Positions 23,534-32,486 of a stretch of 32,486 bases of DNA are shown here, piece after piece. The number at the start of each line of letters is the position of its first letter. The first letter of the stretch is position 1. Below the pieces are notes generated by a model, which saw nothing but the letters and a program-made list of their open reading frames with translations, did not search any database and had not been told where the DNA came from. The DNA comes from DATEAV01 sp964575425 (GTDB taxonomy: Bacteria; Chloroflexota; Anaerolineae; Anaerolineales; E44-bin32): assembly GCA_964575425.1 (NCBI GenBank), contig CAZNRD010000032.1:1-32486 (forward strand), given 5' to 3'. The position numbers and the translations under genes are program-made.

Positions 23534-24637
23534 CTACGGACTGGCTTTTTTTTTAGCGGCCGGCTGCTCTTCGGCCGGGACGGGCTCGACCTCTTCGCCG
23601 CCGGGGAACTGGGACTGCACCTGCTCAATCCGCGCCTCAAGCTCTTCGGGATTGATGCTGGCTTGCTGGAAGGGGCCGCGGCGCAGGCGGTGGGGCAGGG
23701 CAAGCTCGGCCGCGAGGGCAATGTCGCGATCGGAGATGCGCAGCCTGCCCTCAAAGGCGGCGTGGGCGCGGGCTGCCTTCAGGATGACGAGATCGGCGCG
23801 GTGGCCGTCCACCTGAAGGGACGAAGTCAGCGCGGCGATGGAGAGCAAGTCGCGCTTGGTATAGCCCACCTTCTCCACAAGCTCGCGCGCGGCCTCGATC
23901 TCGCGGCCGAGCGCCTCCTCGCGCGGCTTCCAGGTGGCGCAGAATCCCTCGGGGTCGGCCTCGAAGGCTAGGTTGCGTTCCATGATCTCCATGCGCTGCT
24001 GCAGGTCGTGTAGGCCGCGGATGTCGACCGAGAGGGCGAAGCGGTCCAGGAGCTGAGGGCGCAGGTCCCCTTCTTCGGGGTTCATCGTGCCAACCAGGAT
24101 GTAGCGGGCGGGGTGGGTAAAGGAGATGCCCTCGCGTTCGACGATGTTCATCCCCAGGGCGGCCGAATCCAGCAGGATATCGACCACGTGGTCGTCGAGC
24201 AGGTTGACCTCGTCGATGTAGAGCAAGCCGCGGTTGGCGGAGGCGAGCACGCCGGGCTCGAAGTGCCGTTCGCCCTCCTTGATGGCGCGCTCGATGTCGA
24301 GCGTGCCGACGACGCGGTCTTCCGTGGCCGAGACCGGCAGGTCGACGAAGGAGGTGCGCCGCAGCTCGACAGGCAGCTGCTCAGTCCGAGAGGCCCGCTC
24401 GCGGCATTCGGTACACCAGGTGGTCGGGCGGTCCGGATCGCAGCCGAAGCGGCAGTCGGCGACGACCCCCACTTCGGGGAGCAAAGCGGCCAGGGCGCGG
24501 GCGGCGGTGGACTTGCCGGTGCCGCGCTCGCCTCGAATCAGCACCCCGCCGATGCGGGGGTTGACGGCGTTCAAGACCAGGGCGCGGCACATGCGCTCCT
24601 GGCCGACGATGGCAGTGAAAGGGTATACAAAAGGCAT
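23534..24637 (-). CDS. AAA+ half of a chlD/cobaltochelatase-like gene (chlI-like subunit)
   Basis: This 367-residue AAA+ ATPase belongs to the magnesium/cobalt chelatase I and D group, which forms rings that drive metal insertion by the large chelatase subunit. Visible motifs are YPFTAIVGQE at the start, Walker A GERGTGKST (36-44), Walker B LLYIDEVN (138-145), and GTMNPEEGDLRPQLLDRF (183-200). Four cysteines at 62, 66, 75 and 78 form a likely zinc knuckle, typical of the putative-cobaltochelatase branch. The end is Glu/Pro-rich with a Lys-Lys-Lys (362-364) written as nine A, three codons before the TAG. The ATG at 24637 has GGAG upstream. No cobN or bchH large subunit is in the window, so the metal is not determined; cobalt is the likelier guess in a lineage without evident photosynthesis genes here. 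Confidence 0.92.
   Translation of the reverse strand: MPFVYPFTAIVGQERMCRALVLNAVNPRIGGVLIRGERGTGKSTAARALAALLPEVGVVADCRFGCDPDRPTTWCTECRERASRTEQLPVELRRTSFVDLPVSATEDRVVGTLDIERAIKEGERHFEPGVLASANRGLLYIDEVNLLDDHVVDILLDSAALGMNIVEREGISFTHPARYILVGTMNPEEGDLRPQLLDRFALSVDIRGLHDLQQRMEIMERNLAFEADPEGFCATWKPREEALGREIEAARELVEKVGYTKRDLLSIAALTSSLQVDGHRADLVILKAARAHAAFEGRLRISDRDIALAAELALPHRLRRGPFQQASINPEELEARIEQVQSQFPGGEEVEPVPAEEQPAAKKKASP
23546..23554 (-). other. A9 slippery run, probable -1 frameshift site joining AAA+ and VWA frames
   Basis: On the minus strand the AAA+ frame reads GCT AAA AAA AAA GCC AGT CCG TAG. Moving back one base in the A run (A_AAA_AAA type heptamer) gives AGC CAG TCC and enters the VWA frame, open to its stop at 22563. 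The product would be 364 + 327 = 691 residues, the size of a one-piece chlD-type subunit. A possible short stem (CCGGGA 23532-23527 with TCCCGG 23500-23495) lies downstream and could help; it is weak. Transcriptional slippage or an error in a homopolymer are the alternatives. Confidence 0.7.
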
Positions 24638-24658
24638 GAGCAGGCTCCGCGCCCGGGC

Positions 24659-24664
24659 ATTATA
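24659..24664 (-). promoter_or_regulatory. -10 element for the chelatase gene
   Basis: A perfect TATAAT on the minus strand, 21 bases before the ATG at 24637. No -35 or extended TG is evident. It is divergent from the S1 promoter. Confidence 0.5.
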
Positions 24665-24776
24665 CCGCGCCGGCCCCGATGTGCGGGCGCGGCTATTGGG
24701 AGATGACGATAATGGTCACCACCAAGCGAGTTCCAGGCCGGAATCGCTCCGCAAGGGCCGTCCGAAGGGCCGATGG

Positions 24777-24805
24777 TTGTCAAGGAAGAGGTTCGCCTTT
24801 ATAAT
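24777..24805 (+). promoter_or_regulatory. Sigma70-type promoter of the S1 protein gene
   Basis: TTGTCA (24777-24782), a 17-base spacer and TATAAT (24800-24805) form the best promoter in the window. Transcription should start near 24812, three bases before ATG 24815. Confidence 0.8.
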
Positions 24806-24814
24806 GCCTGCATC

Positions 24815-26203
24815 ATGCAGTCGGAGAACGCATCATCAATGGACGTCAGTGGAGAAACCCGCGGGCCCGAGCCTACTGCGCCGCCCGGGGCGGCGGTACC
24901 CGAGCCCCACCCGATGGATGCCTACCTGGAGGGACAAAGCTACGGGATGGATATGCCCCGCCGCGGCGAAGTCCGCACCGGGACAATCGCCCGCATTGCC
25001 AACAACGACATTCTGGTGGATATCGGGGCTAAGTCCGAGGGCGTGATCCCTGGCCGCGAGCTGGAACAGCTCTCGCCGGCCGAACGCGCCGAGCTCACAG
25101 TGGGCGAGAAGATCACGGTCTACGTGCTGCAGTCTGGTGAGCGCGATGGCAACATTCTGCTTTCGCTGGTGCGGGCAGAAGAAGAGCATGATTGGTTGGA
25201 GGCCGAGCGCCTGCAGCAGACGCAGGAGATTTATGAAGGCGTGATCGCGGGCTACAACAAGGGCGGCCTGATTGTCAAGCTCGGGCGGCTGCGCGGCTTC
25301 ATCCCGGCTTCGCAGGTCAGCCTTTCGCGCCGGCGGCGGGCGGAAGGGGAGACGCCCGACAAGCGCTGGGCCAAGATGGTCGGCGAGCCGATTGTGGCCA
25401 AGGTGGTCGAAGTTGACCGGCGCCGCAACCGCCTGATCCTGTCGGAACGAGCGGCAGCGCGCGAGGCGCGGGAGGCGCTCAAACAGCGGCTGATTCGGGA
25501 TCTCAAGCCGGGCGAGGTGCGCGCCGGGCATGTCATCAGCCTGGCGGACTTCGGCGCCTTCGTCGACATCGGCGGGGCGGACGGCCTGGTGCACCTGTCG
25601 GAAATCTCCTGGAAGCGTCTCAACCACCCGAGCGAGATGCTCAAGGTGGGCCAGAAGGTACAGGTGAAGGTCCTGGGGGTCGATCCGGAACGGAAGCGCA
25701 TCAGCCTGTCGATGCGTGAACTGGAGCAGGACCCGTGGCTGGCGATCGCCTCCAGGTTTGGCGTGGGCCAGCTGGTCGAGGGGACCATCACCAAGCTGAC
25801 CAAGTTCGGCGCCTTCGCCAGCCTGGGCGGCGAGGAAGGCTACGAGGTCGAAGGGCTGATTCACATTTCTGAGCTTTCCGACCGCCGCATCGAGCACCCG
25901 CGCGAGGTGGTCAAGGAGGGCGATCGGCTGCGGATGCGAGTGATCAAGGTGGAGCCAGAGCGCCGCCGCATAGGGCTCAGCCTGAAGCGGGTGGCCTCGG
26001 CGGAATATGCCGAGGTGGATTGGCAGACGGCGATGGCGGAACTGACAGAGGCCCTAGAAGCAGAAGGGGTCGAGGATTTCGATGCCGCCCTGGAAGAGGA
26101 AGAGGGCAACGAGGGCGTACCGCAGGCGGAGATGGGTGAGGCCCCTGCTGTCCCGGCGGCGGAAGACAAGAGCGGAGGCGGTTCGTCCGCGGATGCAGCC
26201 TGA
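24815..26203 (+). CDS. Ribosomal protein S1-like protein with four S1 domains
   Basis: This 462-residue protein has four consecutive S1 RNA-binding domains: about 45-120, 130-208, 216-295 and 302-385. They are recognisable from repeated G-x-I/V-x-x-I, DIGxxxGLVHxSE and RxxLSxR patterns, with the third and fourth the most typical. The C-terminal 70 residues are acidic and Glu/Ala-rich. Four-domain S1 proteins bind mRNA in translation in many Gram-positive-like bacteria. The start must lie after the promoter at 24777-24805: ATG 24815 would be almost leaderless, ATG 24839 has GGAG 12 bases upstream and is the alternative. A hairpin terminator follows the stop. The gene is transcribed apart from clpC, which has its own -10. 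Confidence 0.93.
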   Translation: MQSENASSMDVSGETRGPEPTAPPGAAVPEPHPMDAYLEGQSYGMDMPRRGEVRTGTIARIANNDILVDIGAKSEGVIPGRELEQLSPAERAELTVGEKITVYVLQSGERDGNILLSLVRAEEEHDWLEAERLQQTQEIYEGVIAGYNKGGLIVKLGRLRGFIPASQVSLSRRRRAEGETPDKRWAKMVGEPIVAKVVEVDRRRNRLILSERAAAREAREALKQRLIRDLKPGEVRAGHVISLADFGAFVDIGGADGLVHLSEISWKRLNHPSEMLKVGQKVQVKVLGVDPERKRISLSMRELEQDPWLAIASRFGVGQLVEGTITKLTKFGAFASLGGEEGYEVEGLIHISELSDRRIEHPREVVKEGDRLRMRVIKVEPERRRIGLSLKRVASAEYAEVDWQTAMAELTEALEAEGVEDFDAALEEEEGNEGVPQAEMGEAPAVPAAEDKSGGGSSADAA

Positions 26204-26209
26204 CGCCAC

Positions 26210-26240
26210 GACCGGGCGATGCGACGCAGCACGCCCGGTC
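26210..26240 (+). terminator. Hairpin terminator after the S1 gene
   Basis: GACCGGGC pairs perfectly with GCCCGGTC (8 bp) around a 15-base loop, six bases after the stop codon and followed by TTGCTCT. Confidence 0.55.
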
Positions 26241-26293
26241 TTGCTCTCCGGACGGGACCTTGTTCCCAAGGGATGAGGCGGCGGGTGAAACTC

Positions 26294-26302
26294 TGGTAGA
26301 AT
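26294..26302 (+). promoter_or_regulatory. Extended -10 promoter for clpC
   Basis: TGGTAGAAT lies 48 bases before the GTG at 26351. No CtsR-type direct repeat or CIRCE inverted repeat is seen around it, so control by those heat-shock repressors is not supported here. Confidence 0.5.
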
Positions 26303-26350
26303 GAGATTGATGAGGCTGGGGTTTGGATTCGGGCGCGGAGGTGAGGGACT

Positions 26351-28846
<2,496 letters not shown>

Positions 28847-28874
28847 CGGCCGTGCTGTGAGGCTGGGGAGGACT

Positions 28875-28904
28875 GGCTCCCGGAGGCATGCGTCCCCGGG
28901 AGCC
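28875..28904 (+). terminator. Hairpin terminator after clpC
   Basis: GGCTCCCGG pairs perfectly with CCGGGAGCC (9 bp) around a 12-base loop, 28 bases after the clpC stop. The following bases TCTGCGTT are only slightly T-rich. Confidence 0.6.
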
Positions 28905-28918
28905 TCTGCGTTCACGGC

Positions 28919-28926
28919 TGTATAAT
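28919..28926 (+). promoter_or_regulatory. -10 element for radA
   Basis: TGTATAAT contains a perfect TATAAT (28921-28926). The GTG start at 28958 is 31 bases further on, giving a leader of about 25 bases. The hexamer sits close behind the clpC terminator and no -35 is seen. Confidence 0.5.
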
Positions 28927-28957
28927 CGCTCACGAGTTCCGTCATGCGGGGCAGAGG

Positions 28958-30340
28958 GTGAGCAAAGGGGCGAAGACTCAATACGTCTGTCAGCAGTGCG
29001 GGCGGGCGGTGCCCAAGCCCCTTGGCCGCTGCCCGCAGTGTGGCGCGTGGAACAGCATGGTGGCTGAGAGGGTCGAGCCGCGGCCGCGCGCGACGGGCCT
29101 GCGGCCGCGCGGCCGTTCGCGGCCAGTGCGCCTGGGGGAGGTCGAGGGCGATGGCAGCGAGCGGTGGCCGCTCCCTATCGAGGAGTTCTCCCGCGTCCTG
29201 GGCGGTGGGATCGTCCCGGGATCGCTGGTGCTGATTGGGGGTGACCCCGGGATTGGCAAGTCAACGTTGCTGCTGCAGATGGCCCTCATCCTGGCAGGCG
29301 CGCGGCGCGTCCTGTATGTTTCGGGCGAGGAGTCCGAACGGCAGATCAAGGCCCGTGCGCTGCGCCTGCTCGGCAGGGACCGGGGTTCCGTGCCGGAAGC
29401 GCTGTATCTGGTAACTGAGACAGACATCGAGGTCATACTGGAACACACATCAGAGGTGGCCCCGGACGTCATCGTCATCGACTCAATTCAGACGGTGTAC
29501 CTCCCGGACCTCGAACCGGCGGCGGGATCGATCTCGCAGGTGCGTGAATGCGCGGCTCGACTGCAGACGCTGGCGAAATCCAGCGGCGTTGCGGTCTTCC
29601 TGGTGGGGCATGTCACCAAGGAAGGCGCCATCGCCGGGCCGCGCGTTCTCGAGCACATTGTCGACGTTGTCCTGTACCTCGAGGGAGACCCCTATCACGC
29701 GTACCGGCTGCTGCGGTCGGTGAAGAACCGCTTTGGGCCGACGACGGAAGTGGGCGTGTTCGAGATGAGCACGAGCGGAATGGCGGAGGTGCCCAATCCT
29801 TCGGAAGTGTTTCTTGCGGAGCGGGTTGTCAATGCGCCGGGCTCGGCGGTGGCGGTGACGATGGAGGGCACGCGGGCCTTGCTGGTGGAGGTGCAGGGCC
29901 TGACGAGCGTCACCTCATTCGGCAACCCGCGCCGCACAGCCAACGGCATCGACTTCAATCGCCTGCTGCTGACGATTGCCGTGCTCACCCGGCGCGTCGG
30001 GCTGCGACTGGCCGACCAGGACGTGTTTGTCAACATCGTTGGGGGCATGCAGGTGAACGAGCCGGCGGCCGACCTGGCGCTGGCGACGGCCATCGCCTCC
30101 TCGGCGCGCGACCGACCCGTGCCGGCGGACTTGGCGCTCATCGGCGAGGTCGGCCTGTCCGGCGAACTGCGAGCGGTGAGTCAGATGACGGCGCGCCTGC
30201 GGGAGGCGGCTCGCCTCGGTTTTCGGCGGGTGATTGTGCCCAAGACGATTCGACGCGGCGATGCCTGGCCAGAAGAGGTCACCGTGCTGGCAGCGCGATC
30301 TTTGAGGGAAGCGCTGGAGACGGCGCTGGGCGATGGCTGA
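28958..30340 (+). CDS. radA: DNA repair protein RadA
   Basis: RadA is a RecA-related, hexameric helicase that promotes branch migration during recombination. The 460-residue protein has the N-terminal C4 zinc finger (Cys11, Cys14, Cys25, Cys28), Walker A GGDPGIGKS (94-102), Walker B VIVIDSIQ (171-178) and the RadA-specific KNRFG motif (256-260). The last 180 residues form the Lon-protease-like domain with GGMQVNEPAADLALA. Length and order are standard. The GTG at 28958 places the zinc finger at the usual distance from the start. It follows clpC in the same direction, a common pairing, but has a separate -10 and a terminator in between. Confidence 0.97.
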   Translation: MSKGAKTQYVCQQCGRAVPKPLGRCPQCGAWNSMVAERVEPRPRATGLRPRGRSRPVRLGEVEGDGSERWPLPIEEFSRVLGGGIVPGSLVLIGGDPGIGKSTLLLQMALILAGARRVLYVSGEESERQIKARALRLLGRDRGSVPEALYLVTETDIEVILEHTSEVAPDVIVIDSIQTVYLPDLEPAAGSISQVRECAARLQTLAKSSGVAVFLVGHVTKEGAIAGPRVLEHIVDVVLYLEGDPYHAYRLLRSVKNRFGPTTEVGVFEMSTSGMAEVPNPSEVFLAERVVNAPGSAVAVTMEGTRALLVEVQGLTSVTSFGNPRRTANGIDFNRLLLTIAVLTRRVGLRLADQDVFVNIVGGMQVNEPAADLALATAIASSARDRPVPADLALIGEVGLSGELRAVSQMTARLREAARLGFRRVIVPKTIRRGDAWPEEVTVLAARSLREALETALGDG

Positions 30341-30903
30341 GGACGATCCGAGATGTTTCGAAACGTGCAGCCCGTTGCGCGGGCGGACTTGCTGTGTTCA
30401 TGGCCTTTCGACAGGAGGCAAGTCTGGATTCGGCGGCTTTGGCTGCAGCGTGCTGTTCCGCCTCCGGATGGCGATGCTCTTAAGGTTGACGACGGATCGG
30501 GGCTGCGGCAGCGTGGCTGGTGGGCCGCCGTAGATGTTGTCTGCCGCGCAGCGGCAGGCCAAGATGTGGTGCATCGCGGGAGCCTGCGGAGTTGTCGGAA
30601 GGATCGGCTTTCTCGGGAATCTCCTCGACGTTTTTAACATTCAGCCATCTTAAAACTTCGATTGTTTTTAGGTTCTTGGCCGCTCCAGCTATTGATGTGC
30701 GTCCTGGGTTCTGCTAGAATGGCATTCGTCGTCAGTGGTGTTGCAGCGAGACTGCAGCCCGCCCTCGGCGACGATGCCGGACTGGCCTCCCCGCGACGGC
30801 CACGCAGACTGCTGATCAGCGAAACAATCCATCAAGACGTGATGGTGGAGCAACCATCGAGCCCTTGCGGTGCCCCTGGCCTCCGCCGTGGACGAAGGTG
30901 ACC
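30341..30903 (+). other. Gene-free interval between radA and dnaA
   Basis: No reading frame in this 563-base interval looks like a gene: the frames present are short and have no ribosome binding site. A 7-bp hairpin (CTGCCGC/GCGGCAG, 30541-30557) is the only clear inverted repeat in the first half. A stretch at about 30630-30675 is strikingly AT-rich for this genome. The dnaA promoter is at 30692-30720 and its leader is about 175 bases. No TTATCCACA-like DnaA box was found on either strand, so an origin is not shown. Confidence 0.5.
30692..30720 (+). promoter_or_regulatory. Promoter of dnaA
   Basis: TTGATG (30692-30697), a 17-base spacer ending in TGC, and TAGAAT (30715-30720) form a -35 plus extended -10. 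The leader to ATG 30904 would be about 177 bases, the longest clear leader in the window. Confidence 0.6.
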
Positions 30904-32241
30904 ATGAACGCAGAACAGACCTGGCAAGCGGCGCTTGGGCAACTGCAGATGGAGATGTCCCGAGCGACGTTTGATACCTGGGTCCGTGATGCGGAACTGC
31001 TGGCCTACGAAGACGGCACTTATGTCGTCGGTGTGCAGAATGCCTATGCACGCGACTGGCTGGAAGATCGGATGCTGGGAGCGGTCAAGCGGGTCCTGGC
31101 CAGCCTGATGGGGCGGACGGTCGAGGTTCGCTTCGTCGTGTGGCAGCCGGAGGGCACCGAGGAGGATGTGCAGATGCTGCCGGCTGCGGCGGCGCGGCGC
31201 AGCCAGGCGTACGTCTCCCAGCTCAACCCGCGCTACACCTTCGAGGCTTTTGTGGTGGGGCCCAGCAATCGCCTGGCTCACGCCGCAGCCCAGGCGGTGG
31301 CCGAGAATCCGGCGCATGCCTACAACCCTCTCTTCGTCTATGGAGGTGTGGGTCTGGGCAAGACGCACCTGCTGCATGCCGTCGGCAACGCAGTGGCGGC
31401 GGCTGGCCTGCACGTGCTGTATGTGACCTCAGAAGAGTTCACCAACGATCTGATCAACGCCATCCGCAATCACACCACCGACGCTTTTCGTGAGCGCTAT
31501 CGCCGCATGGACGTCCTGCTGGTCGACGACATCCAGTTCATCGCCGGGAAGGAATCCACGCAGGAGGAGTTCTTCCACACCTTCAATGCCCTCCATGGGC
31601 AGGACAAGCAGCTGGTGATCTCCTCCGACCGCCCGCCGAAGGCACTGGTCACGCTCGAAGAGCGCCTGCGTTCGCGCTTCGAATGGGGGCTGACGGCCGA
31701 CATCCAGCCACCGGACTTTGAAACGCGGGTGGCCATCCTGCGCTCCAAGGCCGAGCGCGCCAGCCGCCACATCGAGCCGGAGATTCTGGAGACCATCGCC
31801 CGGCGCGTCCAAAGCAACATCCGTGAGCTGGAAGGCGCCCTGACGCGGGTGCTGGCGTTCAGTGATCTGAGCGACCTGCCTCTCTCAGCGACCCTGGTGG
31901 AGACGACGCTGGCCGATATGACGCCGCGCGTTGCAGCCCTGACGACGGATCGGATCGTCAGCGCCGTCGCCGAGCACTTCGGCATTGACCAGGATCGGCT
32001 GCTAAGCCGCGATCGATCGCAAGAGGTGGCGCTGCCGCGCCAGGTGGCGATGTACCTGATTCGCGAGGAGACTCGCGCGTCGCTTCCCCAGATCGGGAAC
32101 GCGCTCGGCGGGCGCGACCACACGACGGTCCTGTACGGCTGCGACAAGATCGCCGAGCGGCTGGAGACCGACGAATCGCTCCGGCGTCAGGTTCTGGCGA
32201 TCCGCGAGCGACTGTACGGTCAAGCCCGCCTGCCCCTCTGA
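30904..32241 (+). CDS. dnaA: Chromosomal replication initiator DnaA
   Basis: DnaA opens the replication origin. The start was set at ATG 30904, preceded by GAAGGTG; the frame is open further upstream but with no signal. The 445-residue protein has domain I (1-80), a very short domain II (about 82-105), and the AAA+ domain with NPRYTFEAFVVGPSN, Walker A GGVGLGKTH (147-155) and Walker B LLVDDIQF (205-212). The C-terminal helix-turn-helix carries the DnaA signature GGRDHTTV (402-409). No dnaN, recF or gyrB is next to it; priA lies convergent downstream. The short domain II puts it at the small end of the family. Confidence 0.97.
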   Translation: MNAEQTWQAALGQLQMEMSRATFDTWVRDAELLAYEDGTYVVGVQNAYARDWLEDRMLGAVKRVLASLMGRTVEVRFVVWQPEGTEEDVQMLPAAAARRSQAYVSQLNPRYTFEAFVVGPSNRLAHAAAQAVAENPAHAYNPLFVYGGVGLGKTHLLHAVGNAVAAAGLHVLYVTSEEFTNDLINAIRNHTTDAFRERYRRMDVLLVDDIQFIAGKESTQEEFFHTFNALHGQDKQLVISSDRPPKALVTLEERLRSRFEWGLTADIQPPDFETRVAILRSKAERASRHIEPEILETIARRVQSNIRELEGALTRVLAFSDLSDLPLSATLVETTLADMTPRVAALTTDRIVSAVAEHFGIDQDRLLSRDRSQEVALPRQVAMYLIREETRASLPQIGNALGGRDHTTVLYGCDKIAERLETDESLRRQVLAIRERLYGQARLPL

Positions 32242-32267
32242 CCGCTCACACCCGTCACCTGAATGAC

Positions 32268-32296
32268 CGAGCCCAAGGCACAAAACCTTGGGCTCG
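32268..32296 (+). terminator. Bidirectional hairpin between dnaA and priA
   Basis: CGAGCCCAAGG pairs perfectly with CCTTGGGCTCG (11 bp) around a seven-base A-rich loop. It sits between two convergent genes, 26 bases after dnaA and 11 bases after priA, and can fold equally on both strands. Confidence 0.75.
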
Positions 32297-32307
32297 CCGC
32301 TTCTCGT

Positions 32308-32486
32308 TCACAGAAGGGAGACAGGGTCGACGTCGAGTTGCCAGCCCTCAGGCAGGGGATCAGGGATCAGGGGGAGAGGATCGACGGCGCGCAGCACCAG
32401 ATGCCAGCGGTATTCGCCGCGCACGCGGCGGAAGAAGCAAGGGGCGGGCCCGATGAGGTCGGCCTGGGCTTCGTGGTCCCGGATGG
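32308..32486 (-). CDS. priA: Primosomal protein N' PriA, C-terminal end (partial)
   Basis: Reading the minus strand, 58 codons run from the window edge to TGA 32310-32308. They encode a sequence with GPAPCFFRRVRGEYRWHLVLRA and the end LDVDPVSLL, the characteristic C-terminus of PriA, the helicase that restarts stalled replication forks. Conserved here are the Gly-Pro-Ala-Pro turn, the Arg-rich strand, Tyr-Arg-Trp and the DVDP end. The rest, with the helicase motifs and zinc-binding cysteines, lies beyond the window. The gene faces dnaA and shares the hairpin at 32268-32296. Confidence 0.88.
   Translation of the reverse strand, partial: IRDHEAQADLIGPAPCFFRRVRGEYRWHLVLRAVDPLPLIPDPLPEGWQLDVDPVSLL

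Noticed and set aside
23546..23554. T9 on the plus strand as a terminator for the YprB-like gene
   Set aside because: The hairpin CGGCCG pair lies after, not before, the T run on the plus strand, and the run is 1 kb past the gene; it belongs to the coding A9 on the minus strand.
30355..30364. Palindrome GTTTCGAAAC just after radA
   Set aside because: Only 10 bases, no loop and no T tract; too short to call an operator or a terminator.
30423..30432. TCTGGATTCG resembling the 5' part of tmRNA
   Set aside because: No matching 3' acceptor half with a T-loop and CCA, no tag frame and no tRNA-like pairing in the surrounding 400 bases; a chance match.
30719..30901. 60-codon frame between the dnaA promoter and dnaA
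   Set aside because: Its ATG lies inside the -10 region, before the expected transcription start, it has no ribosome binding site, and the sequence is low-information Arg/Pro/Gly.

Overview
This is a GC-rich, gene-dense bacterial segment with housekeeping genes (def, ftsK, murJ, purA, clpC, radA, dnaA, priA) mixed with a nucleoside-type ABC transporter, a metal-chelatase module and a pair of sensory proteins. The mix of BMP-family transporter, ECF S component, chlD-type chelatase, Thr/Pro-rich linkers in exported proteins and Gram-positive-like ClpC and MurJ fits Chloroflexota, probably an Anaerolineae-type genome. That placement is inferred from gene content, not from a phylogeny.

Layout. 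1-318 (+): C-terminal end of a cysteine-rich, probably exported protein. 366-2559 (-): a membrane protein with a cyclic-nucleotide-binding domain and two PH-like domains, overlapping peptide deformylase. 2645-6007 (+): FtsK, then a divergent BMP-like lipoprotein. 6189-11579 (+): a complete BMP-type nucleoside-like ABC importer (lipoprotein, double ATPase, two permeases). 11647-16643 (-): a compact purA - ECF S component - C39/TPR - murJ operon. 16782-20948 (+): a LysM surface protein, a receiver-GAF protein whose phospho-acceptor Asp is Ser, and a REC-GAF-PAS histidine kinase. 21268-22512 (+): a YprB-type exonuclease-fold protein. 22563-24637 (-): an AAA+ gene and a VWA gene that together form one chlD/cobaltochelatase-like gene, joined by an A9 run in the -1 frame. 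24815-30340 (+): a four-domain S1 protein, ClpC and RadA. 30904-32241 (+): DnaA, preceded by about 560 bases without a convincing gene. 32308-32486 (-): the C-terminus of PriA, convergent with dnaA.

Control signals are unusually readable. Many genes have a TATAAT-like -10 element, often with an upstream TG, just before the start codon. In several cases the predicted transcript starts at or within a few bases of the ATG, suggesting leaderless mRNAs. Perfect GC hairpins end several transcription units.

The most interesting item is the AAA+/VWA chelatase pair. Nine A residues sit at the end of the AAA+ gene. The VWA frame is open from that run onward, and the VWA gene has no ribosome binding site of its own. 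A -1 shift there would make a 691-residue chlD-like subunit, while normal decoding would release a 367-residue chlI-like subunit.
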